Translations under genes and position numbers: made by a program | Notes under the pieces: model-generated | Seen by the model: only the letters and a program-made list of their open reading frames with translations | Told to the model about the DNA's origin: nothing | The model's database searches: none | Source: Nitrospira sp. | GTDB lineage: Bacteria; Nitrospirota; Nitrospiria; Nitrospirales; Nitrospiraceae | DNA: 64,000 nucleotides | NCBI GenBank assembly: GCA_005116745.1 | Contig: SWDS01000001.1 | Span: forward strand, 124,001 to 188,000 | Reading direction: 5' to 3' | Shown: in pieces, positions 17,007 through 25,819 of the stretch | Layout: the number at the start of each line of letters is the position of its first letter | Numbering within the stretch: the first letter of the stretch is position 1

Positions 17007-19406
17007 ATGAGCCAGCCTGAAGCCTTCTCCCGCATCCTCATCGACAAAGCATTAGAGTTCAGTGGATGGGATTTGCTGAACCCTCAGCAGATTCAATTCG
17101 AACTGCATACGGGGAACGGACGAACAGACTACCTGCTCAAGGATAGCCTCGGTCGGGTGCTCTGTGTACTTGAAGCGAAACGAGAAGGTCTCGATCCCTA
17201 CGACGCCAAAGAGCAGGCTCGTGGTTACGCGGAAAAACTCAACGCTCCGTTTATCATCCTGTCCAATGGCCGTGAACATTGGTTTTGGAACTATGAGCGG
17301 GCCGACCAGCGCGATGCTTACCGTATTGAGCGCCTGCCTTCGAGAGAAGATCTCGAACGGGTCCGGCTTAAGAATCTTCAGCCGCCCCATTCTCTTTCAA
17401 GCGAAGTCGTCACTCCTGAGTATCTTTGCCAGCTCAAGCACGACCTCACGCTGAGGCGCTATCAGATTCGCGCCATGGATGAGATCGCCCGGCTGTTCGA
17501 TACCCAAGGACTGCGGAAGTTTCTCCTCGAAATGGCCACGGGAACCGGCAAGACGCTGCTCTGCGCGGCTCTGATTCGCCGTTTTTTGATGAGCCGTAAT
17601 GCCGAACGGGTGCTGTTTATTGTGGATCGCATTGAGCTGGCCAAGCAGACGATCGAAGATTTCGCGGTAGTGTTGCCCGAGTTCAAGCCGGTGATCTACA
17701 AGACTGCTCGCCGAACCGGTGAGCTGCTTGGGTCGTCCGTCGTCATTGCCACAATTCAATCACTAATGACCGATCGCCGTTACCGTGAGGAGTTCACGCC
17801 GTTTTACTTCGATCTGGTCATCAATGACGAAGCCCATCGTTCCATCTATGGCGATGCCCGCGAAGTCGTCCAATTTTTTCAGGCCACGCGCATCGGTCTT
17901 ACGGCGACACCCAAGGCTTATCTCAAAAACGTCGATGTGGAAAAGTTAGCCGAGGAGAATCCCAGGGCACTGGAAGCCCGTCAGTTGCGCGACACGTACC
18001 ATTATTTCGGATGCAAGCCGGGTTTTCCCACATTCCGCTACGACATTATTGATGCTGTCAAAGATCCTGAAGGCCCATTCCTCTGCCTGCCGAAGATCTT
18101 CGACCTCCGCTCGGATATCACGACTAAGGCTTTGGCCGAGTCTGGTTGGGCAGTCGTCGTCAATGAGAAAGAAGAGAGTTTTAAGATTCAAGATCTGGAA
18201 AAGAAGATTTTCACGCCGACACGGAACCGGCTGATGTGCGAAGCCTTTCTGAAGGAGGCACAGAAAGACCCGGCAGGGGCCATCGGCAAGTCCATCGTGT
18301 TTGCTGTGAACCAGACGCATGCCACGAACCTGACGAAGATCTTCAACGAGCTACAGCCCGGCATCGCCTTGACCATCACCTCACGCATCACCGAGGCATC
18401 AGTGTTGGCGAAAGAGTTTCGCGACGGGAAACGCAGCGAGCGCATTGCCGTCTCCGTGGATATGCTCTCGACTGGGTATAATTGCCGAGATCTGCTGAAT
18501 GTCGGTCTCTTTCGCCCGGTCTTTTCTCCGACGGAATATATTCAGATCAAAGGCCGTGGGACCCGCCGATATACGTTCATGATCGGCCAGACTGCGTACG
18601 AAAAGTCGTGCTTCTACCTCCTCGATTTCTGCGCGGTCGCGGAATACTTCGAGGACCAATACGACTACTCGGTCCCGTTGAAGGTTCCGCGCGAAAAGAA
18701 ACCTTCCGCCGAAACGGCCTCGTATGCTGTGGGCGACGGCGGCAATAGCGTGGCGGCGGAAGGCCTGTCGGATTCTCCGCGAGGGGGAAAACCGCAGCGC
18801 GTAATTCCGACCTGGGAGGGAATCGACACCCTCGTGAGTCAGGAGGTTCGGATCGTCGGGCCCAATGGCGAGAAGGTCGATGTTATGACGTTCCGTGGCG
18901 GTTATGAGCGGGATATCAAGGAATTCGTTGCGCAGACGCCCACACTCAAAACGGCAGTAGAAGCCGAGGATGATGACGCCATCGAAACTATTCTCAACGA
19001 GCGGTTCTACCATCGTCCGGAGATGTACTATTCGCCGGACAAGCTTATTGTCTCCTATAGAGTTCCGGCGACCACACCGGCATTTGTCTATAATGCCCTT
19101 GGTCGGAAGCCGTTACCGACACGGGAAGCCATCGTGACGGATACGGTTGATTCCATTGCAGCCCGGTTCAATCTCCGATACAGCGAACAAAAGTGGGTGG
19201 ATGCCACGGCTCAGTTGCTGGCCGAAGATCCTACAGCGCTGCATCGATTCATGAGCGGGGATATGACGTTGTTTACTGCCAGCCAGTTTAACCAGCTTGG
19301 CGGCGTCTCTGCGCTGGCCCGCTTTGAGGATCGAGAACAAGTGTTTGAAGCCTTGCGCCAGTCCACGCTTGTCAGGCAATCATTGATCGCAATATCACCC
19401 TCATAA
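17007..19406 (+). CDS. hsdR: Type I restriction enzyme R subunit
   Basis: A 799-residue motor and nuclease subunit. The N-terminal PD-(D/E)xK nuclease has D41 and E56-A-K58; the SF2 translocase has Walker A ATGTGKT at 177-183, a DEAH box in INDEAHRS and motif III GLTATP, then a helicase C domain with GRGTRR. The C-terminal region binds the methylase core. It cuts DNA remote from an unmethylated recognition site after ATP-driven translocation. First gene of the island, 184 bases downstream of tRNA-Gln. All key residues are present, so the subunit looks functional. Confidence 0.94.
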   Translation: MSQPEAFSRILIDKALEFSGWDLLNPQQIQFELHTGNGRTDYLLKDSLGRVLCVLEAKREGLDPYDAKEQARGYAEKLNAPFIILSNGREHWFWNYERADQRDAYRIERLPSREDLERVRLKNLQPPHSLSSEVVTPEYLCQLKHDLTLRRYQIRAMDEIARLFDTQGLRKFLLEMATGTGKTLLCAALIRRFLMSRNAERVLFIVDRIELAKQTIEDFAVVLPEFKPVIYKTARRTGELLGSSVVIATIQSLMTDRRYREEFTPFYFDLVINDEAHRSIYGDAREVVQFFQATRIGLTATPKAYLKNVDVEKLAEENPRALEARQLRDTYHYFGCKPGFPTFRYDIIDAVKDPEGPFLCLPKIFDLRSDITTKALAESGWAVVVNEKEESFKIQDLEKKIFTPTRNRLMCEAFLKEAQKDPAGAIGKSIVFAVNQTHATNLTKIFNELQPGIALTITSRITEASVLAKEFRDGKRSERIAVSVDMLSTGYNCRDLLNVGLFRPVFSPTEYIQIKGRGTRRYTFMIGQTAYEKSCFYLLDFCAVAEYFEDQYDYSVPLKVPREKKPSAETASYAVGDGGNSVAAEGLSDSPRGGKPQRVIPTWEGIDTLVSQEVRIVGPNGEKVDVMTFRGGYERDIKEFVAQTPTLKTAVEAEDDDAIETILNERFYHRPEMYYSPDKLIVSYRVPATTPAFVYNALGRKPLPTREAIVTDTVDSIAARFNLRYSEQKWVDATAQLLAEDPTALHRFMSGDMTLFTASQFNQLGGVSALARFEDREQVFEALRQSTLVRQSLIAISPS

Positions 19407-19425
19407 TCATGTGTTAGGACTACCC

Positions 19426-21003
19426 ATGCGCACGCCTCCCGTACAGTCCGATTCCGTTGCTGCACAGACCCTCGCCACGCCGTCGAATTTCTTTTCCTCC
19501 GGCCTCCGGCAGAAGGTCGATCAGCTCATGAACATCCTCTGGGCCGGGGGCGTGAACAATCCGATGGATTCCATCGAGCAGATTTCTTATCTGCTGTTCC
19601 TGCGATTGCTGACGGAGAAAGACAATGTTCTCGCCAGTCTCGACAAGAAATATGTGTGCATCTTCTCCGGCAAGTGGGCCAAATACGCCTGGGGCAACTT
19701 CGTCACGCTGACCGGCGATCAGATGTTCAACGCCGTCCGCGACGCCATCGAAAAGCTACACGAGCTGCCCGGCCTGACCGACACCGGCAAGCTGCTGTTT
19801 AGCCGCGCCACCCTCAAGATCTATGACCGCCCGACGTTGCGCGCTGTCGTCCAAGCCATCCATGGGATGGACCTGTCTGCTCATGACGGCCATGACCTCA
19901 AGGGCGACATGTACGAATATCTGCTAAGCAAGCTGTCGGCCTCTGGCACCAACGGCCAGTTTCGCACGCCACGACACATCATCGACCTGATCGTGGCACT
20001 TGTGAACCCGCAGCCGAAACACCGGATTTGCGACCCTGCCTGCGGCACAGCGGGCTTCCTCATTTCAGCGTTTACCCACATTCTTCGGCAAAACACCAAG
20101 CCGGCTGATCTCAAACGAGGCCTTGCGGACGGCGGTCAGCTCAAGCCCGTGCAGTGGAAGTTCCTCGAAGAGCAGGCTTTCACCGGCTTCGACAACGACG
20201 CCAACATGGTGAAGATCGCGATCTTGAATCTGTACTTGCACCAGTTGGAAAAAGCACGCGTCTCCATGCTGAACCCGCTCACCACCGGCTTCGGCGGCGC
20301 CTATCCAGGTCAGCAGTTCGACATCATCCTCGCCAACCCGCCGTTTGCCGGAAAGGTGCAGGACGAGAGTATTCTGGCCGATCTCAACTACAAGCTGAAC
20401 ACCCGCGCGACGGAACTGCTCTTTCTCAAATGGTTCATCGACCACCTTGCGCCTACTGGACGAGCAGGTGTCATCGTGCCCAACGGCGTACTCTTTGGCT
20501 CGACCAACGCCGCAACCAGCCTGCGCGCGCTGCTCCTGACCGAGTGTGACCTGCAAGCCGTCATCAGTTTGCCGAGTGGTGTGTTCAAACCCTATTCCGG
20601 CGTCGGCACCGCCGCGCTTATCTTTGCGCGCCCCTTCGCCCCCGTTGCGGGGGAGAGGGCTGGGGTGAGGGGCGAAGTGAGCGGGACAGCGACGAAGTCC
20701 GTCTGGTTCTACGATCTCACTGCCGACGGCTACAGCCTCGACGACAAACGCACGCCGATTGACGCCAACGACATTCCCGACGCACTGAGGAAATGGCCGA
20801 CCCGCGACGAAGGGCCGAATAGCTACCGCGTGCCGATTGAGAAGATTCGGGAGAACGACTGGAGCCTCGCCGCAGGACGTTACAAGCCCGTGACAGCGGA
20901 ACCGGTGCATCACGACACCCCCCAGCGCATCGTGGCTGAAGTTCTGGCTATTGAAGCGCGCATCACAGAGAAGCTTACTCGTTTGCAGGGTATGGTAAAG
21001 TAG
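19426..21003 (+). CDS. hsdM: Type I DNA methyltransferase M subunit
   Basis: An N6-adenine methyltransferase of 525 residues from the ATG at 19426, which has AGGA six bases upstream; an in-frame GTG at 19411 is less likely. The helical N-terminal domain precedes the catalytic domain with SAM motif DPACGTAGF and catalytic NPPF. Around residues 401-420 a GC-rich REP-like palindrome is translated in frame (PFAPVAGERAGVRGEVSG), replacing the short turn before the conserved WFYDL segment. The motifs around it are intact, so it probably still methylates with HsdS. Confidence 0.93.
   Translation: MRTPPVQSDSVAAQTLATPSNFFSSGLRQKVDQLMNILWAGGVNNPMDSIEQISYLLFLRLLTEKDNVLASLDKKYVCIFSGKWAKYAWGNFVTLTGDQMFNAVRDAIEKLHELPGLTDTGKLLFSRATLKIYDRPTLRAVVQAIHGMDLSAHDGHDLKGDMYEYLLSKLSASGTNGQFRTPRHIIDLIVALVNPQPKHRICDPACGTAGFLISAFTHILRQNTKPADLKRGLADGGQLKPVQWKFLEEQAFTGFDNDANMVKIAILNLYLHQLEKARVSMLNPLTTGFGGAYPGQQFDIILANPPFAGKVQDESILADLNYKLNTRATELLFLKWFIDHLAPTGRAGVIVPNGVLFGSTNAATSLRALLLTECDLQAVISLPSGVFKPYSGVGTAALIFARPFAPVAGERAGVRGEVSGTATKSVWFYDLTADGYSLDDKRTPIDANDIPDALRKWPTRDEGPNSYRVPIEKIRENDWSLAAGRYKPVTAEPVHHDTPQRIVAEVLAIEARITEKLTRLQGMVK
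20629..20685. repeat. REP-like GC-rich palindrome inside hsdM
   Basis: An imperfect palindrome with the pattern CGCCCC...GGGGGAGAGGG...GGGTGAGGGGCG, capable of a long hairpin. It is in frame inside hsdM. A related copy is at 21615-21656; over the 25-base right half the two differ at only four positions. Such elements are normally intergenic. Confidence 0.7.
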
Positions 21004-21011
21004 GAGGGCCA

Positions 21012-21236
21012 ATGGACTACAAGCACATCATCACAATCGAATCGGGCAAGCGCAGCGGACGTTCTTGTATACGTCGAATGCGCATCGCCGTTGCCGATGT
21101 GCTCGGCTGGCTGGCGTCAGGCATGACGCACGAACAAATCCTGAGCGATTACCCCGAACTTACTGAGGAAGACATTCGTGCCTGTCTGGCCTATGCCGCC
21201 GACCGTGAACGTCGGCTGGTGACCGCCGCTCCATGA
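21012..21236 (+). CDS. DUF433 family protein, antitoxin-like
   Basis: A 74-residue DUF433 protein: a short beta start, then a helix-turn-helix-like segment containing ILSDYPELTEEDIRACLAYA, the family hallmark. DUF433 proteins commonly precede DUF5615 PIN-like proteins and are predicted antitoxins. It sits nine bases after hsdM and its stop overlaps the start of the next gene by four bases. Toxin neutralisation is family-based inference. Confidence 0.8.
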   Translation: MDYKHIITIESGKRSGRSCIRRMRIAVADVLGWLASGMTHEQILSDYPELTEEDIRACLAYAADRERRLVTAAP

Positions 21237-21565
21237 AGCTGTTGTTCGATCAGAACCTCAGCTTCAAACTCTGTCAACGACTGGCCGACCTCTTTCCCGG
21301 CTCAAGTCAGGTTCGCCTGCTCGGTCTGGCGGAAGCCGACGATCACGCGCTGTGGCACTATGCCCAAGCCAATGGGTTCACGCTGGTTTCGCAGGACTCG
21401 GACTTTGCCGACATGGCCGCGTTGTTTGGACCTCCGCCCCGAATCATCTGGTTGCGCTGCGGCAATCAGCCCACCGCGCATATCGAAAAACTGTTTCGCG
21501 ACCACGCCCAGGTCATCCTCTCGTTTGAGCACGACCCTGCTGCCGCCTGTCTGGAGATCTACTGA
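21233..21565 (+). CDS. DUF5615 PIN-like protein, toxin-like
   Basis: A 110-residue PIN-like (Mut7-C-like) protein. The acidic residues expected of the fold are visible: D7 in LLFDQNLS, then QDSDFADMA in the middle. Such proteins are predicted RNases paired with DUF433. It is embedded between hsdM and hsdS, an odd place for a toxin-antitoxin module, and may make loss of the restriction operon costly. A diverged second pair exists at 56.3-56.9 kb. Activity is not proven by sequence. Confidence 0.78.
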   Translation: MKLLFDQNLSFKLCQRLADLFPGSSQVRLLGLAEADDHALWHYAQANGFTLVSQDSDFADMAALFGPPPRIIWLRCGNQPTAHIEKLFRDHAQVILSFEHDPAAACLEIY

Positions 21566-21614
21566 GGCCATGAACCGCCGGGTAGCTATCGCACCCTGCG
21601 ACGTGCTCATGAAT

Positions 21615-21656
21615 TCCCTCGCCCCTCTTAGGGGAGCGGGGAAGGGTGAGGGGCGG
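21615..21656. repeat. REP-like GC-rich palindrome upstream of hsdS
   Basis: CCCTCGCCCCTC followed by a run ending GGGTGAGGGGCGG; related to the copy inside hsdM. It lies in the 108-base spacer between the DUF5615 gene and hsdS, where it could form a hairpin in the operon mRNA. Confidence 0.65.
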
Positions 21657-21673
21657 AAACCGAGCGGCAAGAG

Positions 21674-22888
21674 ATGAAACGTTGGCCGACAAAACTGCTG
21701 GGCGAAGTTTGCACCGTCAATCCGAAACTTGCTGCATCTGATGCTCCTCATTCTGACACCGAAGTTACATTCGTTCCGATGGCTGCCGTTGATGAAGTCA
21801 GTGGCAGCATCGTTCGACCAGAAAACCGGCGATTTAAGGAAGTTGCCAAAGGCTATACACCATTCGGAGAGAACGACGTTCTGTTTGCGAAAATCACGCC
21901 CTGCATGCAAAACGGTAAGGCAGCAGTAGCTAACAACCTTTGCAATGGTTTTGGTTTTGGTTCCACCGAGTTTCATGTCCTACGGTCAACCGGAAGTGTT
22001 TTGCCGAGATGGGTATTCGCATTCATTCGTCAGCCGGCATTTCGTTCAGCGGCGGAAGCTAGTTTTACCGGTAGCGCAGGGCAGCAGCGTGTGCCCGCTG
22101 ATTTCCTAAAGACATTCCCAATCCCTGTGCCACCGCTGCCGGAGCAGGAGCGTCTGGTGAGGCTGCTGGACGAAGCGGACGAGTTACAGAAGCTGCGCGC
22201 CCAAGCCACCCGCCGCACCGCCGCCCTCATTCCCGCCATTTTCCAGGAAATGTTCGGCCCTGGCGCTCCAAGTTCAGCCGCCTGGCAGATTGCGACTGTG
22301 GCAGAACTTGCTGCGACACGCGAAGGTGCCATTCGCACTGGACCATTTGGAAGTGACCTGCGCCACTCGGAATTCGTCGAGGAGGGAATTCCCGTCCTTG
22401 GGATTGATAATGTGGTGGAGAATGAGTTCCGCTGGACGAAATCTCGGTGCATCCCGGAAGCCAAGTTCCAAGAGATGAAGAGGTTCGTCGTTTTTCCTGA
22501 TGATGTCCTCGTGACAATCATGGGCACAGTTGGAAGGTGTTCCGTTGCCCCTGAAGAGCTACCAGTTTGCATCAGCACGAAGCACCTGTGCACAGTTACA
22601 CTTGACCGGACAAAAGCACATCCCCGATTCATTTGGGGAGCGTTTTTGCACGACGCATCCATTAAACAACAAACCCGGTCAGTTGGAAAAGGTGCAATCA
22701 TGGAAGGCTGGAACTCGACCATCATCAAACGCCTCAGATTGCGAGTTCCTCCGCTTTCTTTACAAAATGAGTTCGCTGCTCGCGTATCCGAAATCCGCGC
22801 CATGCAAGCCGAACAAGCCATTTCCCGCCGCCGCTTGGATGATCTCTTTCACTCCATGCTCCACCGTGCGTTCCAGGGAGAGTTATGA
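21674..22888 (+). CDS. hsdS: Type I specificity subunit S
   Basis: A 404-residue HsdS with two target-recognition domains (about 1-150 and 205-350), each followed by a helical spacer. The central spacer contains PLPEQERLVRLLDEADELQ and the C-terminal one LQNEFAARVSEIRAMQAEQ. It reads a bipartite DNA site for both methylation and restriction; the site cannot be predicted by eye. The ribosome-binding site is weak. Full length, with no sign of TRD loss or inverted repeats for phase variation. Confidence 0.93.
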   Translation: MKRWPTKLLGEVCTVNPKLAASDAPHSDTEVTFVPMAAVDEVSGSIVRPENRRFKEVAKGYTPFGENDVLFAKITPCMQNGKAAVANNLCNGFGFGSTEFHVLRSTGSVLPRWVFAFIRQPAFRSAAEASFTGSAGQQRVPADFLKTFPIPVPPLPEQERLVRLLDEADELQKLRAQATRRTAALIPAIFQEMFGPGAPSSAAWQIATVAELAATREGAIRTGPFGSDLRHSEFVEEGIPVLGIDNVVENEFRWTKSRCIPEAKFQEMKRFVVFPDDVLVTIMGTVGRCSVAPEELPVCISTKHLCTVTLDRTKAHPRFIWGAFLHDASIKQQTRSVGKGAIMEGWNSTIIKRLRLRVPPLSLQNEFAARVSEIRAMQAEQAISRRRLDDLFHSMLHRAFQGEL

Positions 22889-23445
22889 CAAGCGAGAAGA
22901 AGCCCACCGGATGGTCAGCCATTCGCCGGAGCTTGAACGCGCAGTCAAAGACGTTTCTGCTGGCGCTGGTCAAAGACCTCTACGACGCATCACCCAGCAC
23001 TCGCGATTTCCTGCATGCTCGTGTGCAGGACGAGGCAGGCGATGGAATGGCCGTGGAACGGTACCGGCGCACGATCATCGAGCAATTCTTCCCCTCACGA
23101 GGATTCGGAAAGCTCAAACTGGCTGAGGCGCGCAAAGCCATCCGTGATTACCGCAGGGCCACGGGCAACCTGGCAGGCACGATTGACCTGATGCTGACCT
23201 ATGTGGAGAACGGCACGCAGTTCACGCGAGAGTTCGGCGACATCAACGAGGCCTACTACAACAGTCTCGAATCCGTCTTGCATGAGATGACGCAGCTATT
23301 GCGGAAGAAAGATCCGGCATTGTATCCGCAGTTCCGTGAGCGGATTCAGCGCCTGGAAGATCACGCCGACCACATCGGTTGGGGGTATGGCGATTATCTT
23401 CGGGATCAAGTCGGATTGCTCGAAGCGGAGCTGGCAGGAGAATGA
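22885..23445 (+). CDS. DUF6155-like hypothetical protein
   Basis: A 186-residue, mostly helical, soluble protein. It overlaps the hsdS stop by four bases (ATGA), so it belongs to the same transcript. It resembles the DUF6155 family by general pattern (basic LKLAEARKAIRDYRRATGN segment and a helical C-terminus); no catalytic motif is visible. Function unknown. Its place behind hsdS suggests an island-borne accessory role, which is inference only. Confidence 0.6.
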   Translation: MTSEKKPTGWSAIRRSLNAQSKTFLLALVKDLYDASPSTRDFLHARVQDEAGDGMAVERYRRTIIEQFFPSRGFGKLKLAEARKAIRDYRRATGNLAGTIDLMLTYVENGTQFTREFGDINEAYYNSLESVLHEMTQLLRKKDPALYPQFRERIQRLEDHADHIGWGYGDYLRDQVGLLEAELAGE

Positions 23446-23714
23446 CACCGCCCTACACAGAACGGCAGGGGCAGTTTCTGGCGTATCTCTATCAGTACAG
23501 TCTACTGAACGGCTGCGCGCCGTCCGAGGCGGATATGCAACGGTTCTTTCAGGTAACCCCGCCGACCGTGCATCAGATGGTGCTTACGCTGGAGCGGCGC
23601 GGCTTCATTCAACGTGTTCCCGGCCAAGCGCGTAGCATCACCTTGATGGTTCCACCCGAGGCATTGCCTCCTTTGCGGCGTCCCCAAGACCGTGTCTCCA
23701 AGCAAAGAATCTGA
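23442..23714 (+). CDS. LexA-type winged-helix DNA-binding protein
   Basis: From the ATG at 23442, overlapping the previous stop, this is a 90-residue protein with only a winged helix: YTERQGQFLAYLYQYS, then VTPPTVHQMVLTLERRGF as recognition helix, then a basic wing. It resembles the LexA N-terminal DNA-binding domain but has no autoproteolysis or dimerisation domain. It could be the local regulator of the restriction island. Confidence 0.7.
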   Translation: MTPPYTERQGQFLAYLYQYSLLNGCAPSEADMQRFFQVTPPTVHQMVLTLERRGFIQRVPGQARSITLMVPPEALPPLRRPQDRVSKQRI

Positions 23715-23729
23715 TATCGCTATTCTGTC

Positions 23730-24287
23730 ATGCGAACGAACGTTCCTGAACAGCTGCTGAAAATCATCGACGAGATTGACGAGCATGGTCAGGCAAATCT
23801 GACACGACTGACGGTGTTGAAGAAGTGGTTTGCGCGTCCGGAGCGGCTGTCAGCCTTTGCTCTCTGGGCCGCCGGAAGGGCTGTTTCTCGCAGGGGCAAA
23901 ACGAGTGGAGCGGCTGCGACATTGTTCCTGGAAGCGCGCACCTTGCTGTCCGATTTGGAGGAGATAACACCAAAGCTGAACCGCCAGGCGGCACAGCGGT
24001 TGCACGACCGTTTGCGGGACTTTCAAAATGAATATAAAAGCCAGCAGTGGGGATCAGTACGCATCGTTCACAACTGGAACCTGCTGCTGGTAGAGGAAGC
24101 GTTAAGCCTGTACCTCTGGCACGATCAGTCGCCGTCGCACGGCTACAAGCTGGCGGCAGACTATTGCAGGCACTACGACCCCCGATACGGTGAGAGCTTG
24201 AATGGCCCCAGCCGGACAAAGCTTAACGAAATCGTTCGGTTCATGTTCACTGTCGAAGCTCTGGAGGATGACCCGACATCAATTTGA
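23730..24287 (+). CDS. Hypothetical protein at the end of the restriction island
   Basis: A 185-residue soluble protein I do not recognise. The first half is basic and helical; the second is rich in Trp and Tyr (VHNWNLLLVEEALSLYLW). No nucleotide-binding or metal motif is seen. It follows the LexA-like gene by 15 bases, so it is likely the last gene of the island operon. Functional assignment is not possible from sequence. Confidence 0.6.
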   Translation: MRTNVPEQLLKIIDEIDEHGQANLTRLTVLKKWFARPERLSAFALWAAGRAVSRRGKTSGAAATLFLEARTLLSDLEEITPKLNRQAAQRLHDRLRDFQNEYKSQQWGSVRIVHNWNLLLVEEALSLYLWHDQSPSHGYKLAADYCRHYDPRYGESLNGPSRTKLNEIVRFMFTVEALEDDPTSI

Positions 24288-24411
24288 TAAAACGCCGATG
24301 ACAGAAACTCTCCACAGTCCTGTCTGGATTACCGGCCAAGTGGCGCGTGGAAGTTCAGAAAACGGGCTACAGCATAGCCTGCCGAGTAGCTGCTTGGTTT
24401 GCTGTCGGTGA

Positions 24412-25455
24412 TTACTTCAGTGACGCCATGTCGATCACAAATCGAAACTTCACATCGCCTCGGAGTACTCGTTCGTAGGCTTCGTTGACCTGTTGGATCG
24501 GAATCACCTCCACATCCGACTCGATCTGATGTTGCGCGCAGAAGTCGAGCATTTTTTGCGTTTCCTTGATCCCGCCGATGAGCGAGCCGGCCAAACGCCT
24601 CCGTTTGAAAATGAGGGAGAAGGCCTCAACGGGAGTGGGCGTTTCTGGTGCACCCACGAGAATCATAGTGCCGTCCGTCTTCAGGAGGTTCAAATAGGCG
24701 TTGTAATCGTGTGGAGCCGAGACTGTGTCGAGGATGTAGTGGAAGTACCCCTGGAGTTTGGTAAAGGCCTGAGGATCTGATGTGACGACAAAGTTCGCCG
24801 CGCCCAGCCGTTTCGCGTCCTCCCGTTTTTTCTCCGATGTGCTTAATACCGTGACCTCGGTTCCCATCGCCCTGGCAATCTTCACCGCCATATGGCCAAG
24901 CCCACCGAGGCCGACGACGGCCAGTTTGTGATAACGCCCGACACCCCATTGGCGCAGGGGCGAGTAGGTCGTAATGCCGGCGCAGAGCAGCGGGGCCGCT
25001 CCCGCTGGGGAGAGTGTCGTGGGAATTCGGAGGACATAGTTCTCGTCCACGACGATCTGGGTCGAGTAACCGCCCTGAGTAATCTGGCCAGCTTTATCCT
25101 GGCCACTGTAGGTCCAGAGTGTTCCGCGGTCGCAGTATTGCTCTAGACCTTCACGGCAAGACGTGCACGTTCGGCAGGAATCCACGAAGCAGCCGACGCC
25201 GGCTCGATCACCAACCTTGAAGGCTGTCACTGCGGTGCCGACTTGCGCCACGGTTCCGACGATCTCGTGTCCTGGTACCATTGGGAAGAGGGAGATGCCC
25301 CACTCGTCACGGGCCTGGTGGATATCTGAGTGGCAGATGCCGCAGTGCGAGATCGTGATCAGGATGTCCTGGGGGCCGACTTCGCGTCGTTCGAAGGAAA
25401 AAGGTTGTAGGCTCTCTTTAGCGGCCATCGCCGCGTAGCCGTTAGTCGCAAGCAT
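24412..25455 (-). CDS. Zinc-dependent NAD(P) alcohol dehydrogenase (YahK/cinnamyl type)
   Basis: A 347-residue medium-chain dehydrogenase. Catalytic zinc ligands lie in CGICHSD and PGHE; structural zinc cysteines in CRTCTSCREGLEQYC; the Rossmann loop is GLGGLGHMAVKIA. Such enzymes reduce aldehydes to alcohols, usually with NADPH and broad specificity. The ATG has an AAGGAGA ribosome-binding site. It is monocistronic, with no neighbour that fixes its substrate. The island ends just downstream. Confidence 0.92.
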   Translation of the reverse strand: MLATNGYAAMAAKESLQPFSFERREVGPQDILITISHCGICHSDIHQARDEWGISLFPMVPGHEIVGTVAQVGTAVTAFKVGDRAGVGCFVDSCRTCTSCREGLEQYCDRGTLWTYSGQDKAGQITQGGYSTQIVVDENYVLRIPTTLSPAGAAPLLCAGITTYSPLRQWGVGRYHKLAVVGLGGLGHMAVKIARAMGTEVTVLSTSEKKREDAKRLGAANFVVTSDPQAFTKLQGYFHYILDTVSAPHDYNAYLNLLKTDGTMILVGAPETPTPVEAFSLIFKRRRLAGSLIGGIKETQKMLDFCAQHQIESDVEVIPIQQVNEAYERVLRGDVKFRFVIDMASLK

Positions 25456-25615
25456 GGAATGTTCTCCTTCAGGAGGTAAGTAGACAATACGACCTTAGCA
25501 AGTTCAACGGGACTTGCCAACAGCAAAGGCAGCCTATTGTTGGTGTCACCGATAGCAGCGGTTCATTTGGGTGACGTTGGACTGCGGGGATAAGGTGGAA
25601 TTGGAGGGGGTGTAT

Positions 25616-25810
25616 TTAGGTGCAGTCGTTCACCTTGCCGTCGTCGGTCGATTCAGACATACCGGTGTCCGAGGTGAGTGGCGAACCGGGAATGCGGTAC
25701 AGTTCTGCGGCCCATGTTCCTAAGTCCGTGACCTGACAGCGTTCAGAACAGAATGGGCGCCAGGTGTTTTCTTCCCAGGTGGTTGGTTGGCGACAGGTCG
25801 GGCACAGCAT
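25616..25810 (-). CDS. yacG: YacG, DNA gyrase inhibitor zinc-finger protein
   Basis: A 64-residue protein with zinc ligands C3, C6, C21 and C25 and the family motif RPFCSERC. YacG binds GyrB and blocks DNA binding by gyrase in E. coli. The C-terminal third is acidic and probably disordered. It follows glnS by nine bases and is likely co-transcribed with it. Confidence 0.9.
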   Translation of the reverse strand: MLCPTCRQPTTWEENTWRPFCSERCQVTDLGTWAAELYRIPGSPLTSDTGMSESTDDGKVNDCT

Positions 25811-25819
25811 GAAAATCGT

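Noticed and set aside
20065-21012. 315-codon minus-strand frame
   Set aside because: Antisense of hsdM; composition and lack of motifs mark it as a shadow.
16823-24411. Site-specific integration of the island at tRNA-Gln
   Set aside because: No integrase gene and no repeated tRNA 3' end at the far side; only the position next to the tRNA suggests it.
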